Source: Mesostigma viride (taxonomy: Eukaryota; Streptophyta; Mesostigmatophyceae; Mesostigmatales; Mesostigmataceae). Taken from it: a DNA stretch of 64,000 nucleotides. The stretch is from contig RPFO01000253.1 in assembly GCA_009746045.1 (NCBI GenBank), positions 2,303,888 through 2,367,887 on the forward strand, in the 5' to 3' direction. Under the pieces are notes generated by a model. It saw only the letters and a program-made list of their open reading frames with translations. It had not been told where the DNA came from and did not search any database. A program made the translations under genes and the position numbers. Positions 1 to 12,578 of the stretch are shown piece after piece; position 1 is the first letter of the stretch; the number at the start of each line of letters is the position of its first letter.

Positions 1-125
1 CAAAGTACCAACTGTGACACAATGCCTTGTGACATGAGGATGAAAAACTGCCAACTGGTACTCACAAAACCACGCCGTGTAAGAATCACGTCTCAGCAAT
101 GCCACGTGGCGCGACCAGGACGTAC

Positions 126-368
126 AATGAGAATGGGTGTCATTGTAGCGAGGGAGCGCGCATAGATCTCTGCGCCCATGTCCGTGCCGTACGACAACCC
201 CTCGGCGTTTGGCAGCCCAATAAATGTCTCCCACAGCATCTTGCGGGGGCGCACGTCGTGAGGGTCCCTGGAAATTATGTCCACCATACCCTGGCGATGG
301 AGGTTGCCCGCCAGCACGCGCACCTCAGGGGCCATGTCGCCTACAAAGGCAGTTATCTCCAGTTCCGC
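126..368 (-). CDS. PDE-like paralog (minus gene), exon 3 (Cache-like region)
   Basis: 81 codons in phase 0, acceptor CCATTCAG at the right and donor GTACGTCC at the left. The product contains [26 protein letters not shown] and [16 protein letters not shown], and matches the plus-strand exon at 43559-43801 in length, frame and donor. Later exons, including any catalytic domain, would lie left of the window, so whether this paralog is a full PDE cannot be seen here. It could also belong to a different receptor type with the same sensor. Confidence 0.78.
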
Positions 369-372
369 CTGA

Positions 373-444
373 ATGGCGATGTACAGTACGGTTGAATACG
401 CATCGATCATGGCGATATACAGTACGGTTGAATACGCATCGATC
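373..444. repeat. Tandem duplication, 36 bp x 2
   Basis: Two adjacent 36-bp copies (373-408, 409-444) differing at one base, directly upstream of the acceptor of the minus-strand exon at 126-368. Confidence 0.9.
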
Positions 445-867
445 ATGCAATGATAGCAGTTGATTACACACACCAAGGAGGCAGCAGTTGCAAAACTGTA
501 TCAGTACACACAGGTTGATATCGTTGTTTGCCTTCATGTCTGTAAAGGTTGTCGAATCCTGGCAGTTCCGATTGAAGGTAATGGACACGGTTTGAAATGT
601 AAGGCAGAAGTAGCAAGGCTTTGGTTGCAAATGGCTGAATACCGGCCGTAATGGCGGTCGCCCGCGGGTCATCTCCAGCTCCACCTGGTGACGATGATAG
701 CATAGCTATGGCTATTATGTGGTAGGGGTTCGCATTATGTATGCATATCGGTGATATCAGAGCAACTGATACACATGGGTGAGAGCATCAGACACCTATC
801 TTGTGCGTGGGTGCATCTGAGTGTGTTGTGTGTATGTATGTGTGTGCGTGTGTGCTGTGTGCGCATG
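445..867. other. Intronic sequence without recognised features
   Basis: Within the second intron of the minus-strand paralog. Short open frames exist but none shows domain features. Confidence 0.5.
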
Positions 868-1673
<806 letters not shown>

Positions 1674-1678
1674 AGTAC

Positions 1679-2294
1679 AGTTGACGTAAAGGATTTACGT
1701 TAGATGGACAGAGATTGTTACGCTCTTTCCAACGGCACCTTGAACGTCTCATTTGGTTACGGGACGTAAAAGTTATGACGTTCCGAGGCTGTGCCGACAG
1801 TACCCGGCGCGCCACTGTGGGCGCGTACGGACACAGGATGTACAAGTGTCACTTTGATAGTCCGCAGGACGTTGACAGGACTTGTACAGGACTTGATGGT
1901 CAATTGATAGGTAGGCGTGCTGTAGCGCGCCAGGACCTATGAGACAATTGATGCTGAGTAGTGTACGGATAGGTCCACAGGACTAGCCGTATGGACAATT
2001 GATAGATCTGCGCGCCAAAGGCGTGCCAGAGTCTGTGTAATCAATTGATTGACAGTTCAGCTGTGACAGTACAGCTGAATACTTGGACGCGTCCCTAACA
2101 ACCTATATGTGTGACTTGGTCGCACCGGGACGCTAGTTCTTGCGTGCACGTTCTCTTGGCACTGCGACCCTGTCGTCTGTGCTGCGTGCAGTCTTGGAAG
2201 TGACGTGACTTACGTCTGTGTTTCCTTGTTATTAATAAAGGCAACTTCCTGCAAGAACCATGGCGGAATTCGTGGCATTCTCACTCTTACAACT
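1679..2294 (+). repeat. 5' LTR of Copia-like element
   Basis: 616 bp starting AGTTGACG and ending TTACAACT, so the ends are AGTT...AACT (inverted) instead of TG...CA. The boundaries are fixed by the second LTR and by the AGTAC duplication. It contains an AATAAA-type signal near 2233-2240. Confidence 0.93.
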
Positions 2295-2399
2295 CGTATT
2301 ACACGCTCTCGTTAAAAAGATGCCAAATTCTGAAGAATTCCGGATTCCCACGATGAGGAAATAGCCGCTCCGCCGGCTGGTCCTTCCAAGACCGACTGC

Positions 2400-2938
2400 G
2401 CCGTCGTGGCAGCAATTGCTCGACGAAGTCACGATCTCGCTCGACGAACTTCATCGTCGGCAGCGCGCAGCTCACCATTGCTCGGGGATAACCCCGAGGA
2501 CCCCGATTTGCCGCAGCTGGTGCCGGCTATCCGCACGCCGTTGGACCAGATTCGCAACATTTTATCGCATTTACGGTCCAGGTGCGGGGAGGTTTGCGGT
2601 CGGTGAACGAGGTCACCACTGCCATTGAGGAGCTGGACAACGCCATCTCTTCACTCACCGGTTACCAGAGAAACTTACAAAACTGGGCATCGCTACGCAC
2701 GGGGGGCGCGCCGGCGGTGTCGACAAATTTATTTCAAGATCTCGCGTTGCTGTCGCTGCTCACACGCGGCGTACGCAGTCGCGAACGCCAGGTTCTTATT
2801 AACCTGGTGGCTTTTCTCGCATCTCTGCGAGAGTGGATTCCCGCAGGGTGGGAATTGTTATCCATTTTTACTCATCCTCTGCGCCTCGTCGCGCGTCGGC
2901 GCGCGCAACTTTCGCGACGGGAAGCACACCGGTTTTAA
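2400..2938 (+). pseudogene. Decayed ORF in the leader between 5' LTR and gag
   Basis: Three overlapping open pieces in different frames (about 2400-2480, 2480-2580, 2582-2938) read like one helical protein: DEVTISLDELHRRQ, then LVPAIRTPLDQIRNILSHL, then VNEVTTAIEELDNAISSLTG and a hydrophobic C-terminal half. No family recognised. It may be a former accessory ORF or an extended gag N-terminus. Confidence 0.35.
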
Positions 2939-3194
2939 TACATACCGGTGCAGGTCCGGCACACACGCCGGATATGGAGGATCCTGAGTATACCTACGAG
3001 TACTGTGATTTCCGGGGCCTTGACTACTAGGTCGGCCAATTTTCTTTTCCAGTACTCGTCGACATTTTTGTCGATTTTTCAACGGCAATTCGCGGGGGCG
3101 GAGGCGACACCGGCGCAGGCGGCAGTGGCGACAATTTTGTACATACTTTTCTGCTGCTGTGCTGAGGTGTTTTTTGAATAGCTTGTAGTGCAGA

Positions 3195-4303
3195 ATGGCA
3201 GACGGGCGCCGTAGCAAAGGTGCCCCAGCCAGTGGGAATAATGGTGGTGCTGGTAGTGGGACCGCTCACGTAGATGACGTGGGGGTTACCGGAGAGATTA
3301 CCAACATTCATCACAATAATAATAATGCACAAGCTGTTCATGGTTTTGACCTTACCACTCAGGGATTATTAATTGTAAATCAGCTGCAACCTGTGACATC
3401 TGACTCTAAGCCTAAGCAGGCTGAAGAGTTTGTAGAAGGGCTGGAAGGGTTTCCTAGTTTGTACGGGGGTACCAACTACTATCAGATCTGGATAGGCAGC
3501 AGCACGTTTGGCAAGTGCACTGATCAGATCAAGGACCTAACCAGGGAATGTAAGAAGGCCAACAAGGCCTGGGCAGTGTATGTAGCTGAGCTGAAGGAGT
3601 TGCTTGAAGACCAGCGAAAGAAGGTCGGCATCCATTGGCAAGACAAGTATCAAGGGTGGGAGGTCAAGGGGGATCTCATCCAGAATTTCCTTAGCTATTG
3701 CAAAATGGTTGAGGAAGGCAGGGCCCACGGTTTCAACGTGGCAGATAACATAGCCCTGACCAACTGGTTGAAGGTCTCTGGGCTGGATAAGGCTACACGT
3801 GGCTCTTTAAAGGTCATGTGTGCCCCACACTCAACCCTCAAGGCCTACAAGGTCATAATCAAACAAGCACTCGAGGCAGAGGAGCTGTTTGAGGGTGGAG
3901 TGCCAGCAGTGAAGGCTACCCAGGCAGGTGGGCGTACCCAGGGTGGCTCCAAGACGTCTGAGGCTGACAGAAGCCAAGGAGGACGAGGGGCAACCATAAC
4001 AAGCGCAAGGGCGATCATTCACCCGACTCTGACAGGAGGTCACACTCCAAGTCGGTGTTCAGGCGGGTGGGTGGTAAGCCCAAGCAGGGCAACGCGCCTG
4101 ACAACGGGGGAGTGGCCAGGGCAAGTCAAAGATACAATGCTACCTGTGCAAGGGGTGGGGGCACATCAAGAAGGAGTGTCCCAGCTTCAAGAAGTCCCAG
4201 GGCCAGGGCAGCAACAAGAATAACAACAACAACAAGAAGAACAACAACAAGTCCCAGGGCCAGCCTTCAAAGGGCAGTCAGCAAGAAGACAACAAGGAGC
4301 AGT
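3195..4303 (+). pseudogene. gag of Copia-like element, frameshifted
   Basis: The ATG at 3195 opens a frame with a Copia-type gag core (NYYQIWIGSSTFGKC ... YCKMVEEGRAHGFNVADNIAL ... ALEAEELF). The frame is lost near 3980 and again near 4110. The nucleocapsid zinc knuckle is read in a third frame at 4138-4179 as CYLCKGWGHIKKEC, an exact CX2CX4HX4C, followed by an Asn/Lys/Gln-rich basic tail ending at a TGA at 4303. It forms the particle shell and binds RNA in intact relatives. Confidence 0.82.
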
Positions 4304-4445
4304 GACTGTCTGAGGCAACCCCTACACACCTTAATTCACCCAGGGGGAGGCCAGGTGCTCCAATGCAGATTTTATATCTGGGCAACAAGAGGGTGATCTC
4401 CAGGTTCAGGGTGGCCCCAGGTCACCTGGAGAGGTACAGGTTCCT

Positions 4446-5889
4446 ATGAAGACGTCCTTGACAGCTGATGCAGCTGTAAGTATGTCTGACCCTATGCATC
4501 CTCGTGCTGGGCACGAGGGTGGACCTCTCATTTTGAGAGAAACCAATGTACAACCACAGAGGGGTGTGAAGGCCTCTGGTGGTATGCATGTGGTCCCTGC
4601 TGGCGGTCCAGGTGTTGGGCATGAGCAGGGTGACTCAGGCTCTGAGTCAGAACAGGATGGAAGTCAGCATGGTGATGCTGGACAACCTGACAGCACAGTC
4701 CTGACTGTGCCAGGGACTGCTTCCTCTGTGTACCAGGAGTTGGGTGCCCGAATCCACAACATGTTTGGGCATGCCACTTCTCTGTCAAACAACTTTGCCT
4801 TCCGTATGGGCAGGGCACCCCTTCTTAAGGCGTGTCAGCAAGCTGCCTCACGGTGTAAGTGCCAGTTGTCCTCCAACAAGCCCAGGAAATCACATGCCAA
4901 AGCTCTACCTCAGAGCATTGGTGATCTGCAGTGTGATATCCAACACATCAGGGGCATGCAACTGTTGGTGTGCGTGGACAGGTACACGAAATACAAGGTG
5001 CTGGAGCATTTACCTTCTATGAAGAACAGGTACTTGCTGGCTGCCCTGCAGAATGTAAGAGCCAAGTTTCCTACCACAAGGATCCAGGTGGACATGCAGT
5101 TTCAGCATCTCAAGGGTGATCCTACCCTTCCTGAGTTGCTGGTTACACCTAGGGAGGCTCATGGGCAGCAGGGTGCTATCGAGAGGGCAATCCAGGAGGT
5201 CAAGAAATTGATCATCTCTGAAGACTGGGTACCCTTGTCTGCACCTGCACTTGTCAGGAGTGCATGGCTGAGGAACGTGGAGCAGCAGCTGAACAGCAGG
5301 GTTAACTTCTACTATGATGGAGTTGCTGTCAGCCCAATGGGTCTATATCATGGCCTGTGCCCACCACATGTGCTGGAGGGCTGGAAACATGCTGCACATG
5401 TCACCTTTGCCAAGCTGAGGGAGAAGGACCGGGGTTGGAAGATGCTGGAGCCACAAGTGGGTCAGAAGGTCCTAGCTTGGAAGGAACCTAGCCTTTATGG
5501 CAAACGTGGTAGCTGGAGTCCTGGGGTGGTTACCCAGGTTGATGAAGCTAGCCACGCATGCTTGGTCAGCATGGAGGACGAACCAAAGCATGTGCACCGG
5601 CTGAGTTGGTCATATGTCAAGCCTAACCTGATGAATGAGGGCAGTCAGGCACAAGGCTCACAGGATCTGCAGGATTTTCAGGTCCCAGGTGACATCACTG
5701 ACGCAACGACCACATCTGTTGCAGGGGAATCTGTCAGCCCTGGCCAGGTTGCAGAGGTACTTGTTGAACAGGCTGCAAGGTCAACAGCTGGGGAGTCAAC
5801 TGTCAAGCCCAAGGCACTAACCAAGCCCAGGGGGACAAGTTTGGCTGGATTGATTGGGGCTCTACAAAGAGCCAAGAAGCAGCCCAAGG
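4446..5889 (+). CDS. Integrase region of Copia-like pol
   Basis: First part of a 573-residue open frame (4446-6167). After a low-complexity leader come an HHCC-like zinc region (IHNMFGH ... CQQAASRCKC, about 4750-4860) and the DDE core: first Asp in GDLQCDI (~4930), second in RIQVDMQ (~5090), Glu in QGAIERAIQEVKK (~5190). A C-terminal DNA-binding region follows with GQKVLAWKEPSLYGKRGSWSPG and HRLSWSYVKPN. In known Copia elements a protease precedes this domain; here none is seen between gag and integrase. Confidence 0.78.
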
Positions 5890-6167
5890 TAGCCAAGCTC
5901 AGGTGGCATGGCAATCTGGGGCTGGACACTGCCTTAGAGGTAGACACTAATTCTCAGGTTTCCATCATTGGGACCAGGGCTGCAGCAGGGTACAGCATGT
6001 CTGAACCCAGCTATCAGTTTGTGTCTGACTTCAGTGGCGGGGTACACGTGAAGGTACTGGGTGAGGTATTCATTCCTATCCTTGGACAGGACACTGCTTT
6101 TTGTGTCTTGGAGGGCTATCAAGGACCTGCTCTTCTGGGGCAGAATTTCCTATGCCAGGATGGGTAG
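5890..6167 (+). CDS. Retropepsin-like domain downstream of integrase
   Basis: C-terminal part of the same frame as the integrase. It reads ALEVDTNSQVSIIG, matching the active-site strand of aspartic proteases (DTG replaced by DTN), then GEVFIPILGQDTAFCVL and GPALLGQNFL, which matches the ILGxDFL helix-turn of retropepsins. The stop at 6165-6167 is probably a frameshift, since RT continues in another frame. DTN may mean loss of activity or a lineage variant. Placement between integrase and RT is unusual. Confidence 0.65.
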
Positions 6168-7927
6168 TGATCACGTCCTCTCTCCTGACTAAGGAAGGGG
6201 CTGGTCAGGTCCCACTGATTAATTTCAGGACCACTCACCTATCACGTGCAGTAACCAGGTCGGTTAAGCGTGTGCAAGTGTGCCAGGGGCAGGAGCCCTT
6301 GGTTGATGACCTCATACTGCCAGCTGCTAGTCATCCAAGCAGTTTGGGCATTGGTCCTCACTCACTTGCTGGACACAGCCCTATCAACTACCAAGGCCTG
6401 GTGAAGCTCATGTCCTCTCCCATTATGTGTCCCCAGGTCACACTGGGTCTGATTAAATCTGGGGAGGACTGGATCTCCAAGAAATGCGTGGAACCTGTCA
6501 ATGACCTGCCTCCTGCACGACGTCTACTCAAGCTCAAGTTTGTCATCAAGATGAAGGAGGTGGACGGGGTCAAGGTACCACATGTCAGGCCAGTGCTGAA
6601 TGAGTTCAAGGGTACTGGTGAGTGCACTGCTGAGGAGTTGTATACCCCTGGCATGCTGCATGACACTTGGAGGCTGCTGCTGTGTGTATTTCTAGGCCTT
6701 CTCAACAAGGGCTTGGACTATGGCTCAGTGGTGGTAGACTTCAAGAGGGCATTTCTGGAGGGGATGCAGATGTGGCACAGGAAAAGTGGGAGGGCAAGAC
6801 GCCTTTCTATGTTAGGGTGCCTGCTGTATGGAAAAGGGACATCCACACGGAGTTCCTTAAAATCCTCAAGGGCCTGGAGGGCCTGAGGTCAAGTCCAATA
6901 ATCTGGAGGGAGACTCTCAACCGTTTCCTGAAGGAGCATTGCAACTTGAAGGTCTCTCCTGTAGACCCCTGTCTGTTTCTGGGGCAATGGGAAGGCCTGC
7001 CAGTGTATGCTTCGCTGCACGGGGATGACCTACATCTGATAGCTCCCACGTCGTGGCTTAAGGAGCTGATCTCCATCATTAAGTCCAAGTTTCCTCTGGG
7101 TAGGGAGCAATGGCAGGTGGAGAATGAGCCTCTGCTGTTTGTGGGCATGGAGGCCACACTGGTGAAGAAGGGGGGAGTGGCGTATGCTGCTGGTGGGGGG
7201 CAATGATTATCAAGAGACCCTCATTAGCAAGCTTCCTCCAACCATCACACAGGCACTGTGTCCCATGGTGAGGGGCATGGTTGCTTGGGTGGCAGGCATT
7301 TCCAGGCCAGACCTTATGGTCATAGCCAGGTTGCCTGATGACATGCTGGTGGAGCTAGGGTCTGCCAAGGTGGCTGATCAGGTCAGGGCTTCATCTGGCA
7401 TTCTGTTGTCTGCAGTGGATTTATCACAACCCATTTGCATGGAGCTGTATGTGGATAGCTCAATGGACAGCAGGCAGGTCTCCAAGGTCAGGGGCAGGGC
7501 TGCAGGGCTCTTTGTGCTCAGACAGGAAGGCCTGGGGAGTTTGGTGAGCTGGTTTAGTCGCCTGCACAAACGGGTGGCTGTCAGCAGTGATGTGGCAGAA
7601 TGCAGGGCTATTTGTGAAGGCATTCACACAAGCCTTTATCTGAAGGAGTTGCTTCATCAGATGACTTCTAACACTCCTTGGCCACTTCAGGTTACCACTC
7701 TTCTAAAAACAGACTCCATGGGGATGGTGCAGTTTGTGCACAGGCAGATGGCCAGAAGTAGGGACTTGGATTATCTCCTTCTTAAGGAGTTGTCCTCCTT
7801 GGCCAATATTGAGCATATCCCTGGGGTTGACAATCCTGCTGATGCTTTGACCAAGCTAGTGCAGAAGGCAGCAGTGCAATACAAGGTTCTTCAGTCTCTG
7901 ATGGACCCATCTCAGCAAGCTGTCTAA
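6168..7927 (+). pseudogene. Reverse transcriptase and RNase H of Copia-like pol, frameshifted
   Basis: RT and RNase H spread over three frames with breaks near 6165, 6755 and 7190. RT motifs: RRLLKLKFVIKMKEVDGVKV, then VVVDFKRAFLEG (first catalytic Asp), IIWRETLNRFLKEH, and YASLHGDDLHLIAPT (catalytic pair, HGDD where Copia usually has YVDD). RNase H: ELYVDSSMD, SSDVAECRAICEG, LKTDSMGMVQF and IPGVDNPADALTK, the usual Copia signature set. The TAA at 7925-7927 ends pol. Confidence 0.87.
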
Positions 7928-8877
7928 GCTGGTGCATGGTTATAGGGCATTGGAGAGCAGATTGTGTGGTAGTGTCAGCATTGTGACTGGCATAATACCT
8001 GTATTTTAGTCTGTACTAAGGCTCATGGACCATGGTACACTCACTCTGATTTTAATCAGGATACAGCCAGGTTTTGGCTGGGGTTCATGCTGTTGACTAC
8101 ACAAGGTTGACAGGTCCATTACAGACCATGTATTCTATTTTAAAAGAAATGTATATTTGTACATACTTCTCACAATGGTCTGGGAACCTTTATTCTGGGG
8201 TTTATAGGGCGGGGTTCGATTCCCTGGTATTATGTTTCTACAAGCTGGCCTGTTCAGGTGTTTGCCTGTTCAGACTTCCCTAGTTCCCCAGGGCAGGATT
8301 TAATTGTTGCCTATGTGTTTCATTTTGTCATTTGTTTGCTGTGGCAGTTTACCATCTGGCAAGTAGACGGGCGCCGTAAGACGGGCGCCAATAGACCCCT
8401 GTTGAGAGAATGACAGGCAAACTATTGTAATACGCCTTACTTTGTCAAGTGGTATTTTAATTGTCATGGATTTATTGTACTTATATTGAATATGTACTGG
8501 GTTTTATGGGATTAGTATCTGGGATTAATGTAACTCACCGCCAGAAGGTCATTGTACTGGAGGCTCTACCGAGGTGATGGGATTAATTCCTGGAGAAGAC
8601 CTCATAGAATTAACCTGTATGTATTTAATTTTGTGTGCTTCTAATATCTGGTGGTACTCTGTAATGCCACTTCCATAGGTTTTTATCCATTTCTCATGGA
8701 ATGGTTTTCCCTGTGGCAGATCTGTTTCTTTTCCAGTTCCTTAAAAGAAAGGGCTGGGGGAATGGCAATGGCCATTAAAGACATCTGTTCAAGCTTCAAG
8801 CTGGAGTGAAGGACATTTCAAGCTACTTCAAGGGTCCCTGGCAGGGGATGTGATCCCTAAAGAAAAGAAGGGATTGG
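7928..8877 (+). other. 3' untranslated region and polypurine tract of Copia-like element
   Basis: About 930 bp without open frames of note, ending in the purine tract AAAGAAAAGAAGGG (8859-8872), directly before the 3' LTR at 8878. The tract is the expected plus-strand primer. Confidence 0.7.
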
Positions 8878-9494
8878 AGTTAACGTAAAGGATTTACGTT
8901 AGATGGATAGAGATTGTTACGCTCTTTCCAACGGCACCTTGAACGCCTCATTTGGTTAAGGAACGTAAAAGTTATGACGTTTCCTAGGCTGTGCCGACAG
9001 TACCCGGCGCGCCACTGTGGGCGCGTACGGACACAGGATGTACAAGTGTCACTTTGATAGTCCGCAGGACGTTGACAGGACTTGTACAGGACTTGATGGT
9101 CAATTGATAGGTAGGCGTGCTGTAGCGCGCCAGGACCTATGAGACAATTGATGCTGAGTAGTGTACGGATAGGTCCACAGGACTAGCCGTATGGACAATT
9201 GATAGATCTGCGCGCCAAAGGCGTGCCAGAGTCTGTGTAATCAATTGATTGACAGTTCAGCTGTGACAGTACAGCTGAATACTTGGACGCGTCCCTAACA
9301 ACCTATATGTGTGACTTGGTCGCACCGGGACGCTAGTTCTTGCGTGCACGTTCTCTTGGCACTGCGACCCTGTCGTCTGTGCTGCGTGCAGTCTTGGAAG
9401 TGACGTGACTTACGTCTGTGTTTCCTTGTTATTAATAAAGGCAACTTCCTGCAAGAACCATGGCGGAATTCGTGGCATCCTCACTCTTACAACT
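8878..9494 (+). repeat. 3' LTR of Copia-like element
   Basis: 617 bp, AGTTAACG...TTACAACT, nearly identical to 1679-2294 with a one-base length difference. Followed by the target duplicate AGTAC. Confidence 0.93.
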
Positions 9495-9499
9495 AGTAC

Positions 9500-9872
9500 T
9501 GGCACATTGCATCACAGCCCTCAATGTGCTGGTGTTATTATTGTGCTGGGGTGCCGCAGGCTCGTCCTGTAGCTCCCGTGATGCATAATGCCTGCGGATA
9601 ATAACCCAACTGTATTATGATGATGGCTATGCAAGGAAACTGTCTTCTCTAAGGGGGTAATAACACCAGAGGGGAAGCTATAGATTGTGAAACAGCATCT
9701 ACCAAGCCAATGTATTTACCATCAACCACTGGTGACTGTCGAGTGTTCATTAAATGACAAATATATACTCCTGTTGTCCGCGTCCAGAGCACGCCCTATG
9801 ACACTTATGTACACTATAGGGGGTGGGGTAGTGGGGGTTGGGGTCGAGGACGAGGGATGCGACTGAAATAAA
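9500..9872. other. Intronic sequence without recognised features
   Basis: Sequence between the Copia element and the truncated LINE. A CTGGTG/CAGG-rich stretch near 9530-9590 was noted, nothing else. Confidence 0.5.
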
Positions 9873-12185
9873 TTCTGGTGAGTAAGGTCATTTGTCGTCA
9901 AAAGGTCCCCGAGATTCGCGCCTACTTCTGCCCAAACTGGAGTGACACAGAGGAGTCGGTGGCTGCTCAGCTTGGTGTCTCCACCAAAGGGGGCAGCGAC
10001 ATCATTGTGCTCACTGTGCAGGCCTACCTGGAGACGCATCCAACCCATGTGACGCCAAAGGTGGATTGCCACAAGGCGTTCCAATACTGTCACCGAGGCC
10101 AGCATCTTCGAGGCTGTCGGCGACTCAGGCGTTCTCTGACCTTCTTGAGTGGACCACCGCCTGCTACGGCGAGCCCCCTCAACTCTCCTTCCTCATAGAG
10201 GATGGGACGTTCGCCGACATCGCCTCCCGCATGCGGACGCAGCAAGGCGACCCCCTCGGCCCCTTTTACCTGCCAGCCCCACTGCACTAAGTTCTCCAAG
10301 GTGTCCACGCTGCGCACCCAGCTGTCGTGCTCCTCGCCTATATGGACGATATCCATGCCCTCGGCCCGGCCGACGCTGTGGTTGCCGCCCTGGCTGCCGT
10401 CGAAGTGGCCATGGCTGCCATCAACCTTCGGCTCACCCTCCCAACCAAGTGTGCAGTCTTTTCGCCCCAAGGGGACTGCTCTGGCTTCCCTGCTGCTATC
10501 CCGGGCGCATTGGCGCGGGCGCGTGGTTTCTCATGCCTGGGCGTCCCTGTGGGTGATCCTGCTTATGTCGAGGCTGAGCTCCAAGCCACCGTGGAACAAC
10601 GCACTCATGTCCTGAAGACTTGGGCACGCCTCATGCAAGGTCCCCCAGACCAAAGGGCTCCTCCTGTGGTTTTGTGCCCAACCGCGGGTGGTTCACTGGC
10701 TCCGTGGCGCTCCCCCCCACTTGGCGCGGCTCGCCGCGAAGGGCCACTCCATGCGCTTGGCCACTCTCCCCTGCCGCATGGGCGGATGTGGGCTCACCCG
10801 CGCCGCCTGTCTCGCCCCCGCCCCTTTCCGTGGCTCTGTTGCTCAGGCCTAGGCAGAGATCCGCCGGTTGGTCCCAAGCGCCATAAACGCCATCCCCGAC
10901 TTGGTCACCCCCTCCCCCTTCCCCTTCGTGCAGGCTGTGCAGGATTCTTACCTCGGGATCCAGCAGGCCTGCCACCTCCGCCCCGCCCAGGCCGTCCACC
11001 GTCGCCTGCCCCGGGGCACGCCCGGCGTGTACAACGTCGTTAGTCCCAGTGTCTTCCCTGCCTGCAGGCGTTCCTGAAAAACAACAAAAGACCTACACGG
11101 GTATAGTACACTGTGCAGAATGGATGGGCCTGGATGCAAGTGTGAACGATCAGGGGCGGGCTTGGCATCACTCCGTTTCTGTAGAGGGGAGCGTGGGGTT
11201 GGCAAACCTTCGCGCCCTCCCCATGAACCCTTTGTTCACGCTGGCTCCGGCCCTTTACGCCATCGCCCTCCACCACCAGCTGTTTGCCCCGCAACCCCTT
11301 GTCATATGGCGGGTGCGCCATGCGGAAGTTGCGGGCTTGCTCTCTGTATTACTGGACCGCACTACATCGCGTGCATGGGTGGCCAGCAGAACCAGAACCG
11401 GTTCCTCTATCTCCATACCGCTTTTCTCCGGGTGGTGTGCGTCTTGGTTCGGTCGGTCTTTCCACACAGCTCCACCATCAAGTGCGAGGACGCGGATGGG
11501 GCCGCCCTCTGCGCACCCAACCCCAACCACCAGCCCGACATTACCACCATGCTCGACTATGATCATTGGGCAAGGTTGCCACCTGCTTATCGATCCTCCG
11601 GGGCTCGGCCGCTCTTCGGTCGCCACATCCTCCGGGCGGCTGCGGATGCCGGCGCTTCTGCCACTGACATGGCCGAGAGCGACCAGTTTGCCTCCAAAGG
11701 TAACGTTGGGCGCCACCAGTTCATCACCTTTGTCCTTGAGGAGTTCGAGGTGGCCCCAAGACAGCGGAGTTTTTCCACGAGAGCTGCCAGGCGTGAAACC
11801 CGCCTTGACCTCGAGGGCCGGACTGGCAGCCCCATGGTTTGACCAGACGTGGTCCTCGTATTGGCACTGCAGCGCCTGTCCCTTACCCTCACTTGATTGC
11901 ACGGTGGCTGATGTGTTATTTCGCCGCGTCCGGGCCGACTTTGTCGCGACCCATGCGGTGTAGATCTTCCCTGGCCTGGTGAGCCGGCAGCGGTGTCGCT
12001 GCATGTAGTTGTAGTTGTACGCTAGAGTTGGCTTGATCCTTGCCTGCCATGGTGATTCTTTTCTTTACGGTCCAGGCTGCCTCTTGTTGGGCTATATATA
12101 ATAATGTTGCATGCCCATCTCATCTCCGTAATTTATCACATGTGGTCAATAAATATATCGATTTTCTCTGAATATAGTTTAATAA
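9873..12185 (+). pseudogene. 5'-truncated, decayed copy of R2-like LINE
   Basis: Begins abruptly at SKVICRQKVPEIRAYF, matching KVICRQKAPELRAFF in the element at 27809-31447. Then VDCHKAF (motif A, Asn replaced by Lys), TQQGDPLGPFYL (motif B), AYMDDIHALGP (catalytic box) and the C-terminal CCHC and nuclease region (CGSCG, GGQQNQN, LIDPPGL), ending at the stop near 11963. At least six frame changes occur. The 3' untranslated region runs to about 12185 with AATAAA-type signals near 12148 and 12181. Clearly older than the copy at 27809. Confidence 0.85.
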
Positions 12186-12573
12186 ACGCATGCGGGAAAG
12201 ATAGGGCCGCTACTATGCCTTGGCCTGCATGTGGAAGGCTGTCTGTGACATAGGCTGACTAATCCGTCCAGTACAAAGGGTTTCATGCTCGCCTAAATTC
12301 TCCTTTAAAGACCCGGTTGTTTATAAGGTCATATAAGGTCAGTGGCTAATAAGTGGTCCGAAAATAATTAATAGTAGGTTTTATACGACTTGCTTGCAAA
12401 GATTCGTAATTGTTCGCACCGGCTGGGAAGCTAGGGACCTGTAGGGTCAGCTGGTTGCTTAACGAACGTTTGGCTGATTGTTTTTGTGAGTCTTGATTAA
12501 TTATTGTGTAGTGGACTTGGACCGGCCCAAGGGGTGGATGGGCGAGATTTATGCTACCTGTACGGTTAACGTA
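12186..12573. other. Intronic sequence without recognised features
   Basis: AT-rich sequence before the nested LTR elements. Nothing recognised. Confidence 0.5.
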
Positions 12574-12578
12574 CTAGT

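Larger units (their letters stand above)
1674..9499 (+). mobile_element. Ty1/Copia-like LTR retrotransposon, complete but frame-broken
   Basis: Element body 1679-9494 flanked by the 5-bp target duplication AGTAC (1674-1678 and 9495-9499). The LTRs are 616 and 617 bp with only about ten differences, mostly in the first 130 bp. Internal order: leader with ORF remnants, gag with CCHC knuckle, integrase, retropepsin-like domain, reverse transcriptase, RNase H, purine tract, 3' LTR. RT upstream of RNase H and downstream of integrase places it with Copia, but the protease position is unusual. Several frameshifts break gag and pol. It lies in an intron of the minus-strand paralog, antisense to it. 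Confidence 0.93.
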
